Positions 40,376-49,090 of a stretch of 64,000 nucleotides of DNA are shown here, one piece after another. The stretch covers positions 248,001 to 312,000 of the forward strand of contig NZ_NERY01000001.1 of the NCBI RefSeq assembly GCF_003063375.1, read 5' to 3'. The DNA comes from Limnohabitans sp. MMS-10A-178. GTDB taxonomy: Bacteria > Pseudomonadota > Gammaproteobacteria > Burkholderiales > Burkholderiaceae_C. Numbering within the stretch: position 1 is the first letter of the stretch; every line of letters begins with the position of its first letter. The position numbers and the translations under genes were made by a program. The notes under the pieces were generated by a model. That model searched no databases and was not told the origin of the DNA. It was given only the letters and a program-made list of their open reading frames with translations.

Positions 40376-42248
40376 TCAGACCGCAGCCAAGCGTTGCTCC
40401 AACGCCGCTTTGGTGTCTAGCAATGCTTTTGGAAGTTTGTATGCCAATTGCTCAAAGTGTGTGGTGTGCAATTGGAACTCTTGCTGCCAGGCAGCTTTGT
40501 CAATGCTGGTCACAGTTTTGAACTGATCTGCTGTAAAGTTCAAACCTGTCCAGTTCAACTCGCCATAAGTGGGCGTGATGCCAAACATGGTCTCTTGACC
40601 TTGGGCCTGACCTTCCAAGCGGTCGATGATCCACTTCAAAACACGCATGTTGTCGCCATAACCTGGCCAGACAAACTTGCCAGCCTCGTCTTTGCGGAAC
40701 CAGTTGACGCAGTAAATGCTAGGCAACTTGAAACCGTCGGCCTGAATTTTGGCGCCCATGTCCAACCAGTGTTGGAAATAGTCGCTCATGTTGTAACCGC
40801 AGAAGGGGAGCATGGCGAAAGGATCGCGGCGAACCACGCCTTGTGCGCCAAAGGCAGCTGCCGTGGTCTCAGAACCCATGGTGGCTGCCATGTAAACACC
40901 TTCGGTCCAGCTGCGAGCTTCAGTGATCAATGGCACGGTGGTGGAGCGGCGGCCACCAAAGATGAAGGCGTCGATAGACACGCCAGCGGCATCGTCCCAG
41001 GCACTCGTCAAGTGCTGGGTTATTGATGGCAGACACGGTGAAACGCGCATTGGCGTGGGCTGCTTTGGCGCCTGTTTCTTTGCCAATCTGGGGTGTCCAG
41101 TCTTTGCCTTGCCAGTCGATCAAGTGATCGGGTACTTTGCCGGTGTCTTTGTCCATGCCTTCCCACCAGACATCGCCATCATCGGTCAATGCCACGTTGG
41201 TGAAAATCACGTTTTTGTCCAAGCTGGCCATGCAGTTGGGGTTGGTGTGGTGGTTGGTGCCTGGGGCCACACCAAAATAACCGGCTTCGGGGTTGATGGC
41301 CATCATCTTGCCGTTGGCTTGGGGTTTGATCCATGCAATGTCGTCGCCAATGGTGGTGACTTTCCAGCCGTTGAAGCCTTCAGGCGGCACCAACATAGAG
41401 AAGTTTGTTTTGCCGCAAGCGCTTGGGAAAGCCGCTGCCACATGGTACTTTTTGCCTTGTGGGTTGGTTACGCCCAAAATGAGCATGTGTTCGGCCAACC
41501 AACCTTGTTCGCGGCCCATGCTGGAGGCAATGCGCAAGGCCAAGCATTTTTTACCCAGCAAAGCATTGCCACCGTAGCCTGAGCCGTAAGACCAAATTTC
41601 GCGTGTTTCTGGGTAATGAACGATGTACTTCAAGCTTGGGTTGCAAGGCCAAGAGGTGGCGTCTTTGGCGCCATTGACCAAGGGTGCACCCACGGTGTGC
41701 AAGCAAGGCACGAATTCGCCATCTGCGCCGATCACATCAAACACAGCCTTGCCCATGCGGGTCATGAGCTTTTGGTTAACGGCCACGTAAGCGCTGTCGG
41801 TCAATTCAATGCCGATGTGGGCAATGTGTGAGCCCAAGGGTCCCATCGAGAATGGCACCACATACATGGTGCGGCCTTGCATGCAACCTTCAAACAAAGG
41901 GTGCAAGGTTTTGCGCATTTCTGCAGGAGCCATCCAATTGTTGGTGGGGCCGGCTTCTTCTTTCTTTTCAGTGCAAATGAAAGTGCGGTCTTCTACGCGG
42001 GCCACATCGGATGGGTCAGAGCAAGCCAAGAAGCTGCCAGGGCGCTTGGCGGGATTGAGTTTTTTGAAGGTTCCCTTGTCTACCAAAAGTTGGCAAAGTC
42101 GGTCGTACTCTTCTTCGGATCCGTCACACCAGTAGACATTGTCAGGCTTGCACAGGGCCGCCATTTCTGTCACCCAAGCAATCAGCTTGGGGTTTTTCAC
42201 ATAGTTGGGGGTGTTGAGGTTCAGGCCCTGCATCACTGGTGAGTTCAT
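40376..42248 (-). pseudogene. pckG: Phosphoenolpyruvate carboxykinase (GTP), one-base frameshift
   Basis: The two reading frames together give about 623 residues, the normal length of GTP-dependent PEPCK. The upstream frame (from ATG 42248) contains [19 protein letters not shown] and the kinase loop [13 protein letters not shown] (about 278-290). The downstream frame resumes at [19 protein letters not shown] and runs to 40376. Between NNPALDE and AWDD there is one extra base (an A on the plus strand at 41003); removing it restores a continuous protein with no other damage. So this is either a very recent null mutation, a programmed or phase-variable shift, or a sequencing error. The enzyme converts oxaloacetate to phosphoenolpyruvate for gluconeogenesis. 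Confidence 0.9.
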
Positions 42249-42272
42249 GGGAAAAGCTCCTAAGTTTAAAAA

Positions 42273-42325
42273 TCGTTTTTTGAAAAGCCCTTGTTGACGC
42301 CAACAATGAGCTTTTCAAAAAACGA
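42273..42325 (-). promoter_or_regulatory. Long hairpin in the pckG leader (candidate attenuator/switch)
   Basis: TCGTTTTTTGAAAAGC (42273-42288) and its exact reverse complement GCTTTTCAAAAAACGA (42310-42325) flank a smaller dyad, TTGTTG-ACGC-CAACAA (42291-42306). On the minus-strand RNA the hairpin is followed by a short U-run and then the pckG ribosome site. The 5' arm segment GAAAAGCTC is also perfectly complementary to GAGCTTTTC, which overlaps the Shine-Dalgarno (42252-42260). Two exclusive folds are therefore possible. Confidence 0.6.
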
Positions 42326-42333
42326 CACCCAGT

Positions 42334-42353
42334 CCCGTAACCTGCCCGTAACC
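42334..42353 (-). repeat. Two direct repeats, 11 bp apart, upstream of pckG
   Basis: On the minus strand GGTTACGGG occurs at 42353-42345 and again at 42342-42334, one DNA helical turn apart. They lie just after a possible -10 (TAAAAT, 42367-42362), so they could be a repressor site or part of the leader RNA. Upstream, 42368-42485 shows an imperfect TATGCA/TGCATA dyad near 42418-42435 and otherwise nothing I can name. Confidence 0.4.
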
Positions 42354-42485
42354 GGTCCCGAATTTTAAAGACGATGGCGGAAAAAGGGTGCTCTTAATGA
42401 TGAAAACCCTTCAAAATGTATGCAAAGCATGCATAACCCTAGTTTTTTGCTTGGGTTCCTAGGCGGTCTCTTTGTTGGGCGGGCG

Positions 42486-42513
42486 TAAAAAACCCGCCTT
42501 GAAGAAGGCGGGT
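42486..42513 (-). terminator. Terminator of the recQ / 44-residue protein unit
   Basis: On the minus strand ACCCGCCTT and AAGGCGGGT make a 9-bp stem with a CTTC loop followed by six T. It lies 22 bases after the stop of the small membrane protein gene. Confidence 0.92.
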
Positions 42514-42535
42514 AGGGCGATTTGAGATGGGCGTT

Positions 42536-42670
42536 TTAGGCCATGGCAATAGCAATGAAAGCCAGCAAAAAGATCAAAACTGCGCCAGCGACAGGGATCA
42601 CGACGGGAATGTGCTTCACGACACCTTCAACAGGATCTTGGGTTTCGTGTGAATCGTTGTGTGCGGACAT
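42536..42670 (-). CDS. 44-residue membrane protein downstream of recQ
   Basis: ATG at 42670 is preceded by TGAGG seven bases upstream. The protein begins MSAHNDSHETQDPVEGVVKH, then a single helix (IPVVIPVAGAVLIFLLAFIA) and ends AMA. The His/Asp/Glu-rich head plus one helix resembles the N-terminal anchor of cytochrome c5-type proteins, but no haem motif follows, so it is a separate micro-protein. It begins 26 bases after recQ and ends before a strong terminator, which supports real expression. Function unknown. Confidence 0.72.
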   Translation of the reverse strand: MSAHNDSHETQDPVEGVVKHIPVVIPVAGAVLIFLLAFIAIAMA

Positions 42671-42696
42671 GAAAAAACCTCATTTTGTTCAGCCGG

Positions 42697-44565
42697 CTAT
42701 TTTAGCTGAACTCGACATACCTGCAACACTTCCTGCCCGTAGGCCTCTAGCTTTTTCACACCAATGCCACTGATGCCGCGCAAATCGTCCAAATTTTGGG
42801 GGTTGGCTGAAGCGATGTGTGCCAGTGTGGCGTCGTGAAAAATGACATATGCGGGCAAATTATGTTCTTTGGCCACTTCTGCACGCCAAGACTTGAGGTT
42901 GATGTAGCGCACCAAATCGTCTTGGCTTAAATTGGCCGCTGCGGGTCCAGGCGCTTGGGGCTTGCGACCTTTTTTCTCGGGTTTGTGGCTCACAGACTCT
43001 CGCAGCAACACCTTGATGTCGCCTCGAAGCACCGCCCGAGAGCCTTCGGTCAGCTGCAAGGTATTGAACACTTGCCCCTGAACATTGAGAGCACCCATGG
43101 CTATGAGCTGGCGCAATACACCCCTAAGCTGTGTCTCGCTGAAATTGGCGCCAATGCCAAAAGTACTTAATTGCGAGTGGCCGAATTGGGTCATTTTTTC
43201 TGTGGACTTGCCGCGCAAGATATCCATGATGTGACCCGCTCCAAATGAAAAACCGCTGTGTTGCTCAGCCCGGAAAACGGTGGACAACAATTTTCGGGCG
43301 GCGTCGGTGCCATCCCAAACGGCGGGGGGATGAAGGCAGTTGTCGCAATTGCCACAGGGCTCGCTGTGTTCATCAAAATAAGCCAACAAGCGAACCCGGC
43401 GGCAGTCTGTGGCTTCGGCCAAAGCCAGCAAAGCATCCAACTTGCCACGCAACAGTTGTTTGAAGTTTTCTTCTGCAGGACTTTCATCAATCATGCGCCG
43501 TTGGTTGACCACGTCTTGCAGGCCGTAAGCCATCCAGGCGTCTGCGCGCAAGCCATCGCGGCCTGCGCGACCTGTTTCTTGATAGTAGCCTTCAATGTTT
43601 TTGGGCATGTCCAAGTGGGCCACGAATCGCACATCGGGTTTGTCAATGCCCATGCCAAAAGCGATGGTGGCCACCATGACCACGCCCTCGTCGCGCAAAA
43701 ACCGATTTTGGTGTTTTTGCCTGATGGCGGCATCCAAGCCTGCGTGATAGGGCAAGGCATCGATGCCCGCTTCTTTCAATAGTTCGGCTACCTCTTCCAC
43801 CCGCTTGCGTGATTGGCAATAAACCACGCCGGCCTCACCCTCATGTTCGCGCTCAATGAAGCGAAGCAGCTGGGTGCTGGCGTCTTTTTTCTCAACAATG
43901 GTGTAACGAATGTTGGGCCGGTCAAAGCTGCTGATAAAGAGGCGTGCGTCTTCCAGCTGCAAGCGCTCAATGATGTCGGCTCGCGTGAGCGCATCTGCTG
44001 TGGCAGTGAGGGCAACACGGGGCACATTGGCATAACGCTCGTGCAGCACTGTGAGGCCGCGGTATTCAGGCCGGAAGTCATGACCCCACTGACTCACACA
44101 ATGCGCTTCGTCGATGGCAAACAGGCTTAGAGCATTTTGGCTGTAAAGCGAATCGAGCAAAGCCAAAAAACGGGGCGTGGTGATTCTTTCGGGGGCGGCA
44201 TAAAGCAGGGTGATTTCGCCTCGGCGCAAGCGCTGCTCGATGGTTTGAGCCTCGTCCATGCTCAAGGTGGAGTTGAGGAAAGCAGCGCTAACGCCGGCTT
44301 CATGCAGCGCCCCAACTTGGTCGTGCATCAGGGCAATTAAGGGCGACACCACAATGGTGATGCCAAAGCCAGCGTTTTGCCTAGCAATGGCCGGAATTTG
44401 ATAGCACAAGCTTTTGCCGCCACCTGTGGGCATGAGCACCAGCGCGTCTTGCCCGCTGGTGACATGCTCAATGATGTCGCGCTGCGGCCCTCTGAACGAC
44501 TCATAGCCAAAGACCTCACTGAGGATGCTCAGAATATGGGGTGAAATGAGGACTTCGGTAGACAC
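42697..44565 (-). CDS. recQ: ATP-dependent DNA helicase RecQ
   Basis: 622 residues, with GTG as start (44565). Helicase motifs: [27 protein letters not shown] (Walker A), [20 protein letters not shown] (DEAH box), [14 protein letters not shown] and the [10 protein letters not shown] motif VI. Zinc-binding cysteines lie in [13 protein letters not shown], then the winged helix (about 410-500) and a C-terminal HRDC domain (about 545-620). It unwinds recombination intermediates 3' to 5'. The stop is followed closely by the 44-residue membrane protein gene. Confidence 0.96.
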   Translation of the reverse strand: MSTEVLISPHILSILSEVFGYESFRGPQRDIIEHVTSGQDALVLMPTGGGKSLCYQIPAIARQNAGFGITIVVSPLIALMHDQVGALHEAGVSAAFLNSTLSMDEAQTIEQRLRRGEITLLYAAPERITTPRFLALLDSLYSQNALSLFAIDEAHCVSQWGHDFRPEYRGLTVLHERYANVPRVALTATADALTRADIIERLQLEDARLFISSFDRPNIRYTIVEKKDASTQLLRFIEREHEGEAGVVYCQSRKRVEEVAELLKEAGIDALPYHAGLDAAIRQKHQNRFLRDEGVVMVATIAFGMGIDKPDVRFVAHLDMPKNIEGYYQETGRAGRDGLRADAWMAYGLQDVVNQRRMIDESPAEENFKQLLRGKLDALLALAEATDCRRVRLLAYFDEHSEPCGNCDNCLHPPAVWDGTDAARKLLSTVFRAEQHSGFSFGAGHIMDILRGKSTEKMTQFGHSQLSTFGIGANFSETQLRGVLRQLIAMGALNVQGQVFNTLQLTEGSRAVLRGDIKVLLRESVSHKPEKKGRKPQAPGPAAANLSQDDLVRYINLKSWRAEVAKEHNLPAYVIFHDATLAHIASANPQNLDDLRGISGIGVKKLEAYGQEVLQVCRVQLK

Positions 44566-44643
44566 GGCCTGTATTGTCTCCGAAGCCTTGTTGCACTTTG
44601 GATGGGAAGCGGGTGTATTTCAAGGTATTTGATTGCAATGCAC

Positions 44644-44671
44644 TTCAAGAGCCCCTGATGTTTTTTACAAT
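44644..44671 (+). promoter_or_regulatory. Candidate sigma-70 promoter of metH part 1
   Basis: TTCAAG (44644-44649), a 16-base spacer and TACAAT (44666-44671). The ATG follows seven bases after the -10, so transcription would start almost at the codon; the AAGGA before the ATG could then not serve as a ribosome site. Another upstream promoter is therefore possible. No riboswitch is visible here. Confidence 0.35.
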
Positions 44672-44677
44672 AAGGAC

Positions 44678-45724
44678 ATGAAACCTCTGAACTACACCCG
44701 CGCCCAAGCCTTGCCAGCCATTCTGGAAAAACGCATTGCCATTCTCGATGGCGCCATGGGCACCATGATCCAGCGCTTCAAATTGAGCGAAGCCGATTAC
44801 CGCGGTGAGCGCTTCAAAGATTTCCCCAAAGATGTGAAGGGCAACAACGAGTTGCTCAGCCTAACCCGCCCCGATGTCATTCGCGACATTCACGAAGGTT
44901 ACTTGGCGGCAGGTGCCGACATGATTGAAACCAATACCTTTGGTGCCACCACCATTGCGCAGGATGACTACCACATGGCCGACCTAGCCATTGAAATGAA
45001 CCGCGCCTCGGCCGCGTTGGCTCGCGCCGCCTGCGACAAGTTTTCAACCCCCGACAAACCGCGCTATGCGGTGGGTGCTTTAGGCCCAACACCCAAAACA
45101 GCCAGCATCAGTCCAGACGTGAACGACCCAGGTGCGCGCAATGTGGATTTTGAAAGCTTGCGCAAAGCCTATTACGAACAAACACAAGCCTTGGTGGAAG
45201 GCGGCGTGGATGTGTTGTTGGTGGAAACCATCTTCGACACCTTGAATGCCAAAGCGGCGTTGTTTGCCATTGAAGAATATTTCGCAGCCAGCGGCGAGCG
45301 CTTGCCCCTCATCATCAGCGGCACCGTGACCGATGCTTCTGGCCGAATTTTGAGCGGACAAACCGTCACAGCGTTTTGGCACAGCGTGCGCCATGCGCGC
45401 CCGTTGGCCATCGGCCTGAATTGCGCATTGGGCGCCACCTTGATGCGCCCCTACATTCAAGAGTTGGCCAAAGTGGCTGACGACACCTTCATCAGCTGCT
45501 ACCCCAACGCGGGCCTGCCCAACCCCATGAGCGACACAGGCTTTGATGAAACCCCCGATGTCACCAGCCGCTTGTTGCATGAGTTTGCGGCTGAAGGGCT
45601 GGTCAACATTGTGGGCGGTTGCTGCGGCACCACGCCAGAGCACATTGGCGCGATTGACAAAGCAGTCAGTCCGCTGGCACCTCGCGGATTGCATCTTGGG
45701 GCGTTTTACAAGGAAGCTGCTTGA
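44678..45724 (+). CDS. metH1: Methionine synthase part 1: homocysteine S-methyltransferase domain
   Basis: 348 residues from ATG 44678. [14 protein letters not shown] (about 18-31) opens the barrel; the zinc ligands are a Cys in GLNCALGA (about 247-250) and the pair in [11 protein letters not shown] (about 314-318). This equals the first third of E. coli MetH. It binds and activates homocysteine for methyl transfer from methylcobalamin, and must work with the second polypeptide (49692-52433). In relatives I know of, the two halves are normally adjacent; here 4 kb of cyanate genes intervene. Confidence 0.94.
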   Translation: MKPLNYTRAQALPAILEKRIAILDGAMGTMIQRFKLSEADYRGERFKDFPKDVKGNNELLSLTRPDVIRDIHEGYLAAGADMIETNTFGATTIAQDDYHMADLAIEMNRASAALARAACDKFSTPDKPRYAVGALGPTPKTASISPDVNDPGARNVDFESLRKAYYEQTQALVEGGVDVLLVETIFDTLNAKAALFAIEEYFAASGERLPLIISGTVTDASGRILSGQTVTAFWHSVRHARPLAIGLNCALGATLMRPYIQELAKVADDTFISCYPNAGLPNPMSDTGFDETPDVTSRLLHEFAAEGLVNIVGGCCGTTPEHIGAIDKAVSPLAPRGLHLGAFYKEAA

Positions 45725-45778
45725 GTTGGTGCTTGCAACGCCAAGGGCGCACCAAACCGCAACGCGCCTAGCGATCGA

Positions 45779-45795
45779 TGCGCCGCTTTGGTGCG
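45779..45795. promoter_or_regulatory. NtrC-like dyad upstream of the cyanate operon
   Basis: TGCGCC-N5-GGTGCG fits the NtrC consensus TGCACC-N5-GGTGCA with two substitutions, and is about 90 bases upstream of the -24 element, a usual enhancer distance. Neighbouring GGTGC/GCACC repeats (45727-45755) form further partial dyads. A GGCCCT/AGGGCC hairpin at 45823-45840 lies between. Confidence 0.45.
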
Positions 45796-45880
45796 GTGCT
45801 TGATTTAAATTTGAAACGCTAAGGCCCTTTATACAGGGCCAAACTGCCACGACACATATTAAACAGGGCCGACTGCAAGT

Positions 45881-45896
45881 TGGCCCATTGTTTGCA
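45881..45896 (+). promoter_or_regulatory. Sigma-54-type (-24/-12) promoter of the cyanate operon
   Basis: TGGCCCA-N4-TTGCA: the invariant GG (45882-45883) and GC (45894-45895) are exactly 12 bases apart, as required for sigma-54. The predicted start is near 45907, leaving a short leader with ribosome site AGAGG before ATG 45931. Confidence 0.65.
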
Positions 45897-45930
45897 TAGT
45901 ACCTCTCGTCTTTACAGAAAAGAGGTTGCC

Positions 45931-47337
45931 ATGTCTGAGTTCTTTGATCCGTACAACGCCGATCGTCCCTTGATGCTGAAATGCAGTTGCGGTCGCGATC
46001 ACTCCCCCGCCGACCACTATGCAGAAGTTGCGGCCGATGCCGCAGCTGCTACATTGCGTGCGCGATCAGAAACCGCAGAGTTTGAGGCCTATAGCCAAGA
46101 GTTCATTGAAGCCACGTTAGTTAAAGCCTTGTTTCCACAAGACCAAGAGCGCCGCAACTTCTTGCGCGCGGTGGGTAAAAAAACCGCTATGGCCGCCATT
46201 GCCAGCGTGTTGCCTGTGGCCAGTCTGCAAGCCATGGCGCAAGAAAAAGGACCGCTTGAAAAACCAAACTTGAAGATTGGCTTTATTCCAATTACATGCG
46301 CCACGCCCCTCATCATGGCGCACCCATTGGGCTTCTACAGCAAGCAAGGCTTGAATGTTGAGGTGACCAAAACGGCTGGTTGGGCCTTGATTCGCGACAA
46401 GATGATCAACAAAGAATATGACGCGTCGCACTTTCTGTCGCCCATGCCTTTGGCCATCAGCATGGGGCTCGGTGCCAGCACCACGCCCATGAATGTGGCC
46501 ACCATTCAAAACGTCAATGGACAAGCCATTACCTTGAGCTTGAAGCACAAAGACAACCGTGATCCGAAGAACTGGAAGGGCTTTAAGTTTGGTGTGCCGT
46601 TTGATTACTCCATGCACAACTTCTTGTTGCGTTATTACTTGGCAGAAAACGGTTTGAACCCTGATACCGATGTACAAATTCGCGTTATTCCACCTGCAGA
46701 GATGGTGGCCAATTTGCGCGCAGGCAACATCGATGGCTTCTTAGGCCCCGATCCTTTCAACCAGCGCGCAGTGTTTGATGAGGTGGGTTTCATTCACATG
46801 CTTACCAAAGATCTTTGGAATGGCCATCCTTGCTGCGCATTTGGCACCAGCACTGAGTTCATCCAAAAAAATCCGAACACCTTTGCTGCGCTTTTCCGTG
46901 CGGTGCTCACGGCAGCCGCCATGGCACGCTTGCCAGGCAACCGCGAATTGATTGCCAAAGTGATTTCCCCCACGCAGTACTTGAACCAACCCGAAGCGGT
47001 GATCAGCCAAGTGTTAACGGGCAAGTTTGCCGATGGCTTGGGCAAGATTCAAAACGTGCCCGACCGTGCAGACTTTGACCCCATGCCTTGGCAGAGTTTG
47101 GCGGTGTGGATGCTGACGCAAATGAAGCGTTGGGGTTACATCAAAGGCAATGTGGATTACAAACAAATTGCCGAAAAAGTTTTCCTCATTACCGATGCGC
47201 GCAAGCACATGAAGGATTTGGGGCAAACCGTGCCACCTGGAGGCAACTACATCAAGCACAAGATCATGGGCAAAGAGTTTGATGCGGCCAAGCCCGAAGA
47301 GTATTTGAAAACCTTTGCCATTCACAAGATGGGCTGA
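45931..47337 (+). CDS. Cyanate/nitrate-type ABC transporter substrate-binding protein
   Basis: 468 residues from ATG 45931. The mature part belongs to the CmpA/NrtA family: LKIGFIPITCATPLIMAHPLGF, GWALIRDKMINKEYDASHF, FGVPFDYSMHNFLLRYYL, GNIDGFLGPDPFNQ. An unusual 72-residue N-terminal segment, containing KCSCGRDHSPADHY (Cys18, Cys20, His24, His29), precedes a twin-arginine motif RRNFLRA (74-80) and hydrophobic core ending AMA near 103. Given the downstream cyanase, the ligand is most likely cyanate (a CynA-like role), although nitrate-type binding cannot be excluded from sequence. Confidence 0.87.
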   Translation: MSEFFDPYNADRPLMLKCSCGRDHSPADHYAEVAADAAAATLRARSETAEFEAYSQEFIEATLVKALFPQDQERRNFLRAVGKKTAMAAIASVLPVASLQAMAQEKGPLEKPNLKIGFIPITCATPLIMAHPLGFYSKQGLNVEVTKTAGWALIRDKMINKEYDASHFLSPMPLAISMGLGASTTPMNVATIQNVNGQAITLSLKHKDNRDPKNWKGFKFGVPFDYSMHNFLLRYYLAENGLNPDTDVQIRVIPPAEMVANLRAGNIDGFLGPDPFNQRAVFDEVGFIHMLTKDLWNGHPCCAFGTSTEFIQKNPNTFAALFRAVLTAAAMARLPGNRELIAKVISPTQYLNQPEAVISQVLTGKFADGLGKIQNVPDRADFDPMPWQSLAVWMLTQMKRWGYIKGNVDYKQIAEKVFLITDARKHMKDLGQTVPPGGNYIKHKIMGKEFDAAKPEEYLKTFAIHKMG

Positions 47338-47343
47338 TCGATT

Positions 47344-48210
47344 GTGAACACCATTTCAATTAATTTCCGAGCGGCGCTTGTCTCTTGCTTGATCTTGGTT
47401 TTTTTCTTAGGTGCGTGGCAGCTTTCATCGCAAGGCCCATCAATTGGTGCTGCAACCAAGGCGGGCGCAACGGCAGAAGAAATTGAGTATCAAAAAATGA
47501 TGGGCAAAGACCCAGGCGCGAGCAAGAGCACGGGCTTTCCGCCGCCTGCAGAGGTTGCCAAGGCCGTAATCAAACAGCTTTCCAATCCGTTTTATGACAA
47601 CGGACCCAACGACAAAGGCATTGGCATTCAATTGGCGCATTCATTGGGCCGTGTCGGTTTGGGTTTTGCGTTGGCCGTGCTGGTTGCCTTGCCATTGGGT
47701 TTTTTAATTGGCATGTCGCCGCTCATGCAAAAAGCCTTTGATCCGTTCATCCAAGTGTTGAAACCTATCAGTCCGTTGGCATGGATGCCTTTAGCGCTTT
47801 ACACCTTGAAGGACTCCAGCATCAGCGGCATTTTTGTGATATTCATTTGCTCGGTCTGGCCCATGCTGATTAACACCGCATTTGGTGTTGCATCGGTCAA
47901 GCGTGAATGGTTGAACGTGGCCAACACCTTAGAAGTCAACCCATTGCGCAAAGCCTTCTTGGTGATCTTGCCAGCGGCAGCGCCCACCATTGTGACGGGC
48001 ATGCGCATCAGCATGGGGATTGCTTGGTTGGTGATTGTGGCCGCTGAAATGTTGGTGGGTGGCACGGGCATTGGTTACTTCGTTTGGAACGAGTGGAATA
48101 ACTTATCTCTGGTGAATGTGATTTTTGCAGTGCTGGTGATTGGTGTAGTAGGCATGTTGCTTGACATGGAGTTTTCAAAATTACAAAAAGGGGTGAGCTA
48201 TGTGGAATGA
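47344..48210 (+). CDS. ABC transporter permease for cyanate/nitrate-type uptake
   Basis: 288 residues starting with GTG 47344, six bases after the binding-protein stop. It has one N-terminal helix, a soluble loop (about 30-75), then the binding-protein-dependent permease domain with about five helices; the EAA-type loop reads NVANTLEVNPLRKAFLVILP and is preceded by PISPLAWMPLALY. It pairs with the ATPase, whose gene overlaps by 11 bases, to form the inner-membrane channel of a CynB/NrtB-type importer. Confidence 0.88.
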   Translation: MNTISINFRAALVSCLILVFFLGAWQLSSQGPSIGAATKAGATAEEIEYQKMMGKDPGASKSTGFPPPAEVAKAVIKQLSNPFYDNGPNDKGIGIQLAHSLGRVGLGFALAVLVALPLGFLIGMSPLMQKAFDPFIQVLKPISPLAWMPLALYTLKDSSISGIFVIFICSVWPMLINTAFGVASVKREWLNVANTLEVNPLRKAFLVILPAAAPTIVTGMRISMGIAWLVIVAAEMLVGGTGIGYFVWNEWNNLSLVNVIFAVLVIGVVGMLLDMEFSKLQKGVSYVE

Positions 48211-49033
48211 ACCCGGCGAGCGCACAGGCAATTTCGCACAGACCAACTTCTTGCAAATTGAAAAATTGGGCAAGGCCTATCAAGCCGACAAACCCGTTTT
48301 TGCGGATGTATCCTTTTCAGTGGCACGAGGCGAATTTGTTTGCATCATCGGTCATTCGGGCTGTGGCAAAACGACCATCTTGAATGTATTGGCTGGTTTG
48401 GATTCCGCCAGCGTCGGCCATGCCTTCATGGATGGCCGTGAAATTGCAGGTCCCAGTTTAGAGCGCGGCGTGGTGTTTCAAAGTCACGCGCTCATGCCGT
48501 GGTTGACCGTCAGACAAAACATTGCCTTTGCAGTGAAGTCTAAATGGCCTGATTGGAAAAGCGCGCAAGTCAATGAGCATGTTGAAAAGCATGTGGACAT
48601 GGTGGGCCTGTTGCCAGCCATCGATAAAAAGCCCAGCCAATTATCGGGTGGTATGAAGCAGCGCGTGGGTATTGCAAGGGCCTTTGCCATTCAACCGAGG
48701 ATGCTTTTATTGGATGAACCCTTTGGTGCTTTGGATGCGCTGACGCGCGGCACCATTCAAGATGAACTCATGGGCATTGTTCGCCAAACGCAGCAAACGG
48801 TTTTCATGATTACGCACGATGTGGACGAAGCCATTTTGCTGTCCGATCGAATTTTGCTTATGAGTAACGGCAGTGAAACCAGCGGCCGCTATGTGCCAGG
48901 CGGTTTGGCCGAGGTGGTGGTGAACAATTTGCCCAGAGACCGAACCCGATCGCAGTTGCATCACTTGCCCGGTTATTACGACATTCGAAATCACATTGTT
49001 GATTTCTTGGTCTCTCGCGCCAAGGCGCACTGA
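48200..49033 (+). CDS. ABC transporter ATP-binding protein for cyanate/nitrate-type uptake
   Basis: 277 residues. Walker A GHSGCGKTT (51-59), Q-loop near VVFQSHALMPWLTVRQNI, signature LSGGMKQRVGIARAF, Walker B MLLLDEPFGALD and switch His in MITHDVDEAILLSDR. The length and FQSHALMPWLT segment match NrtD/CynD/SsuB-like subunits. Starts inside the permease gene with a good ribosome site (GGGGTGAG). The cyanase gene follows 57 bases later. Confidence 0.92.
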   Translation: MWNEPGERTGNFAQTNFLQIEKLGKAYQADKPVFADVSFSVARGEFVCIIGHSGCGKTTILNVLAGLDSASVGHAFMDGREIAGPSLERGVVFQSHALMPWLTVRQNIAFAVKSKWPDWKSAQVNEHVEKHVDMVGLLPAIDKKPSQLSGGMKQRVGIARAFAIQPRMLLLDEPFGALDALTRGTIQDELMGIVRQTQQTVFMITHDVDEAILLSDRILLMSNGSETSGRYVPGGLAEVVVNNLPRDRTRSQLHHLPGYYDIRNHIVDFLVSRAKAH

Positions 49034-49090
49034 CTTTCTCACTGATTTTTCACTGACTTTATATCTCAACTCATTTTCACGAGGAACATC

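Noticed and set aside
45823-45840. GGCCCT/AGGGCC hairpin as terminator of metH part 1
   Set aside because: Not followed by a T-run on either strand; kept only as a possible structural part of the cyn upstream region.
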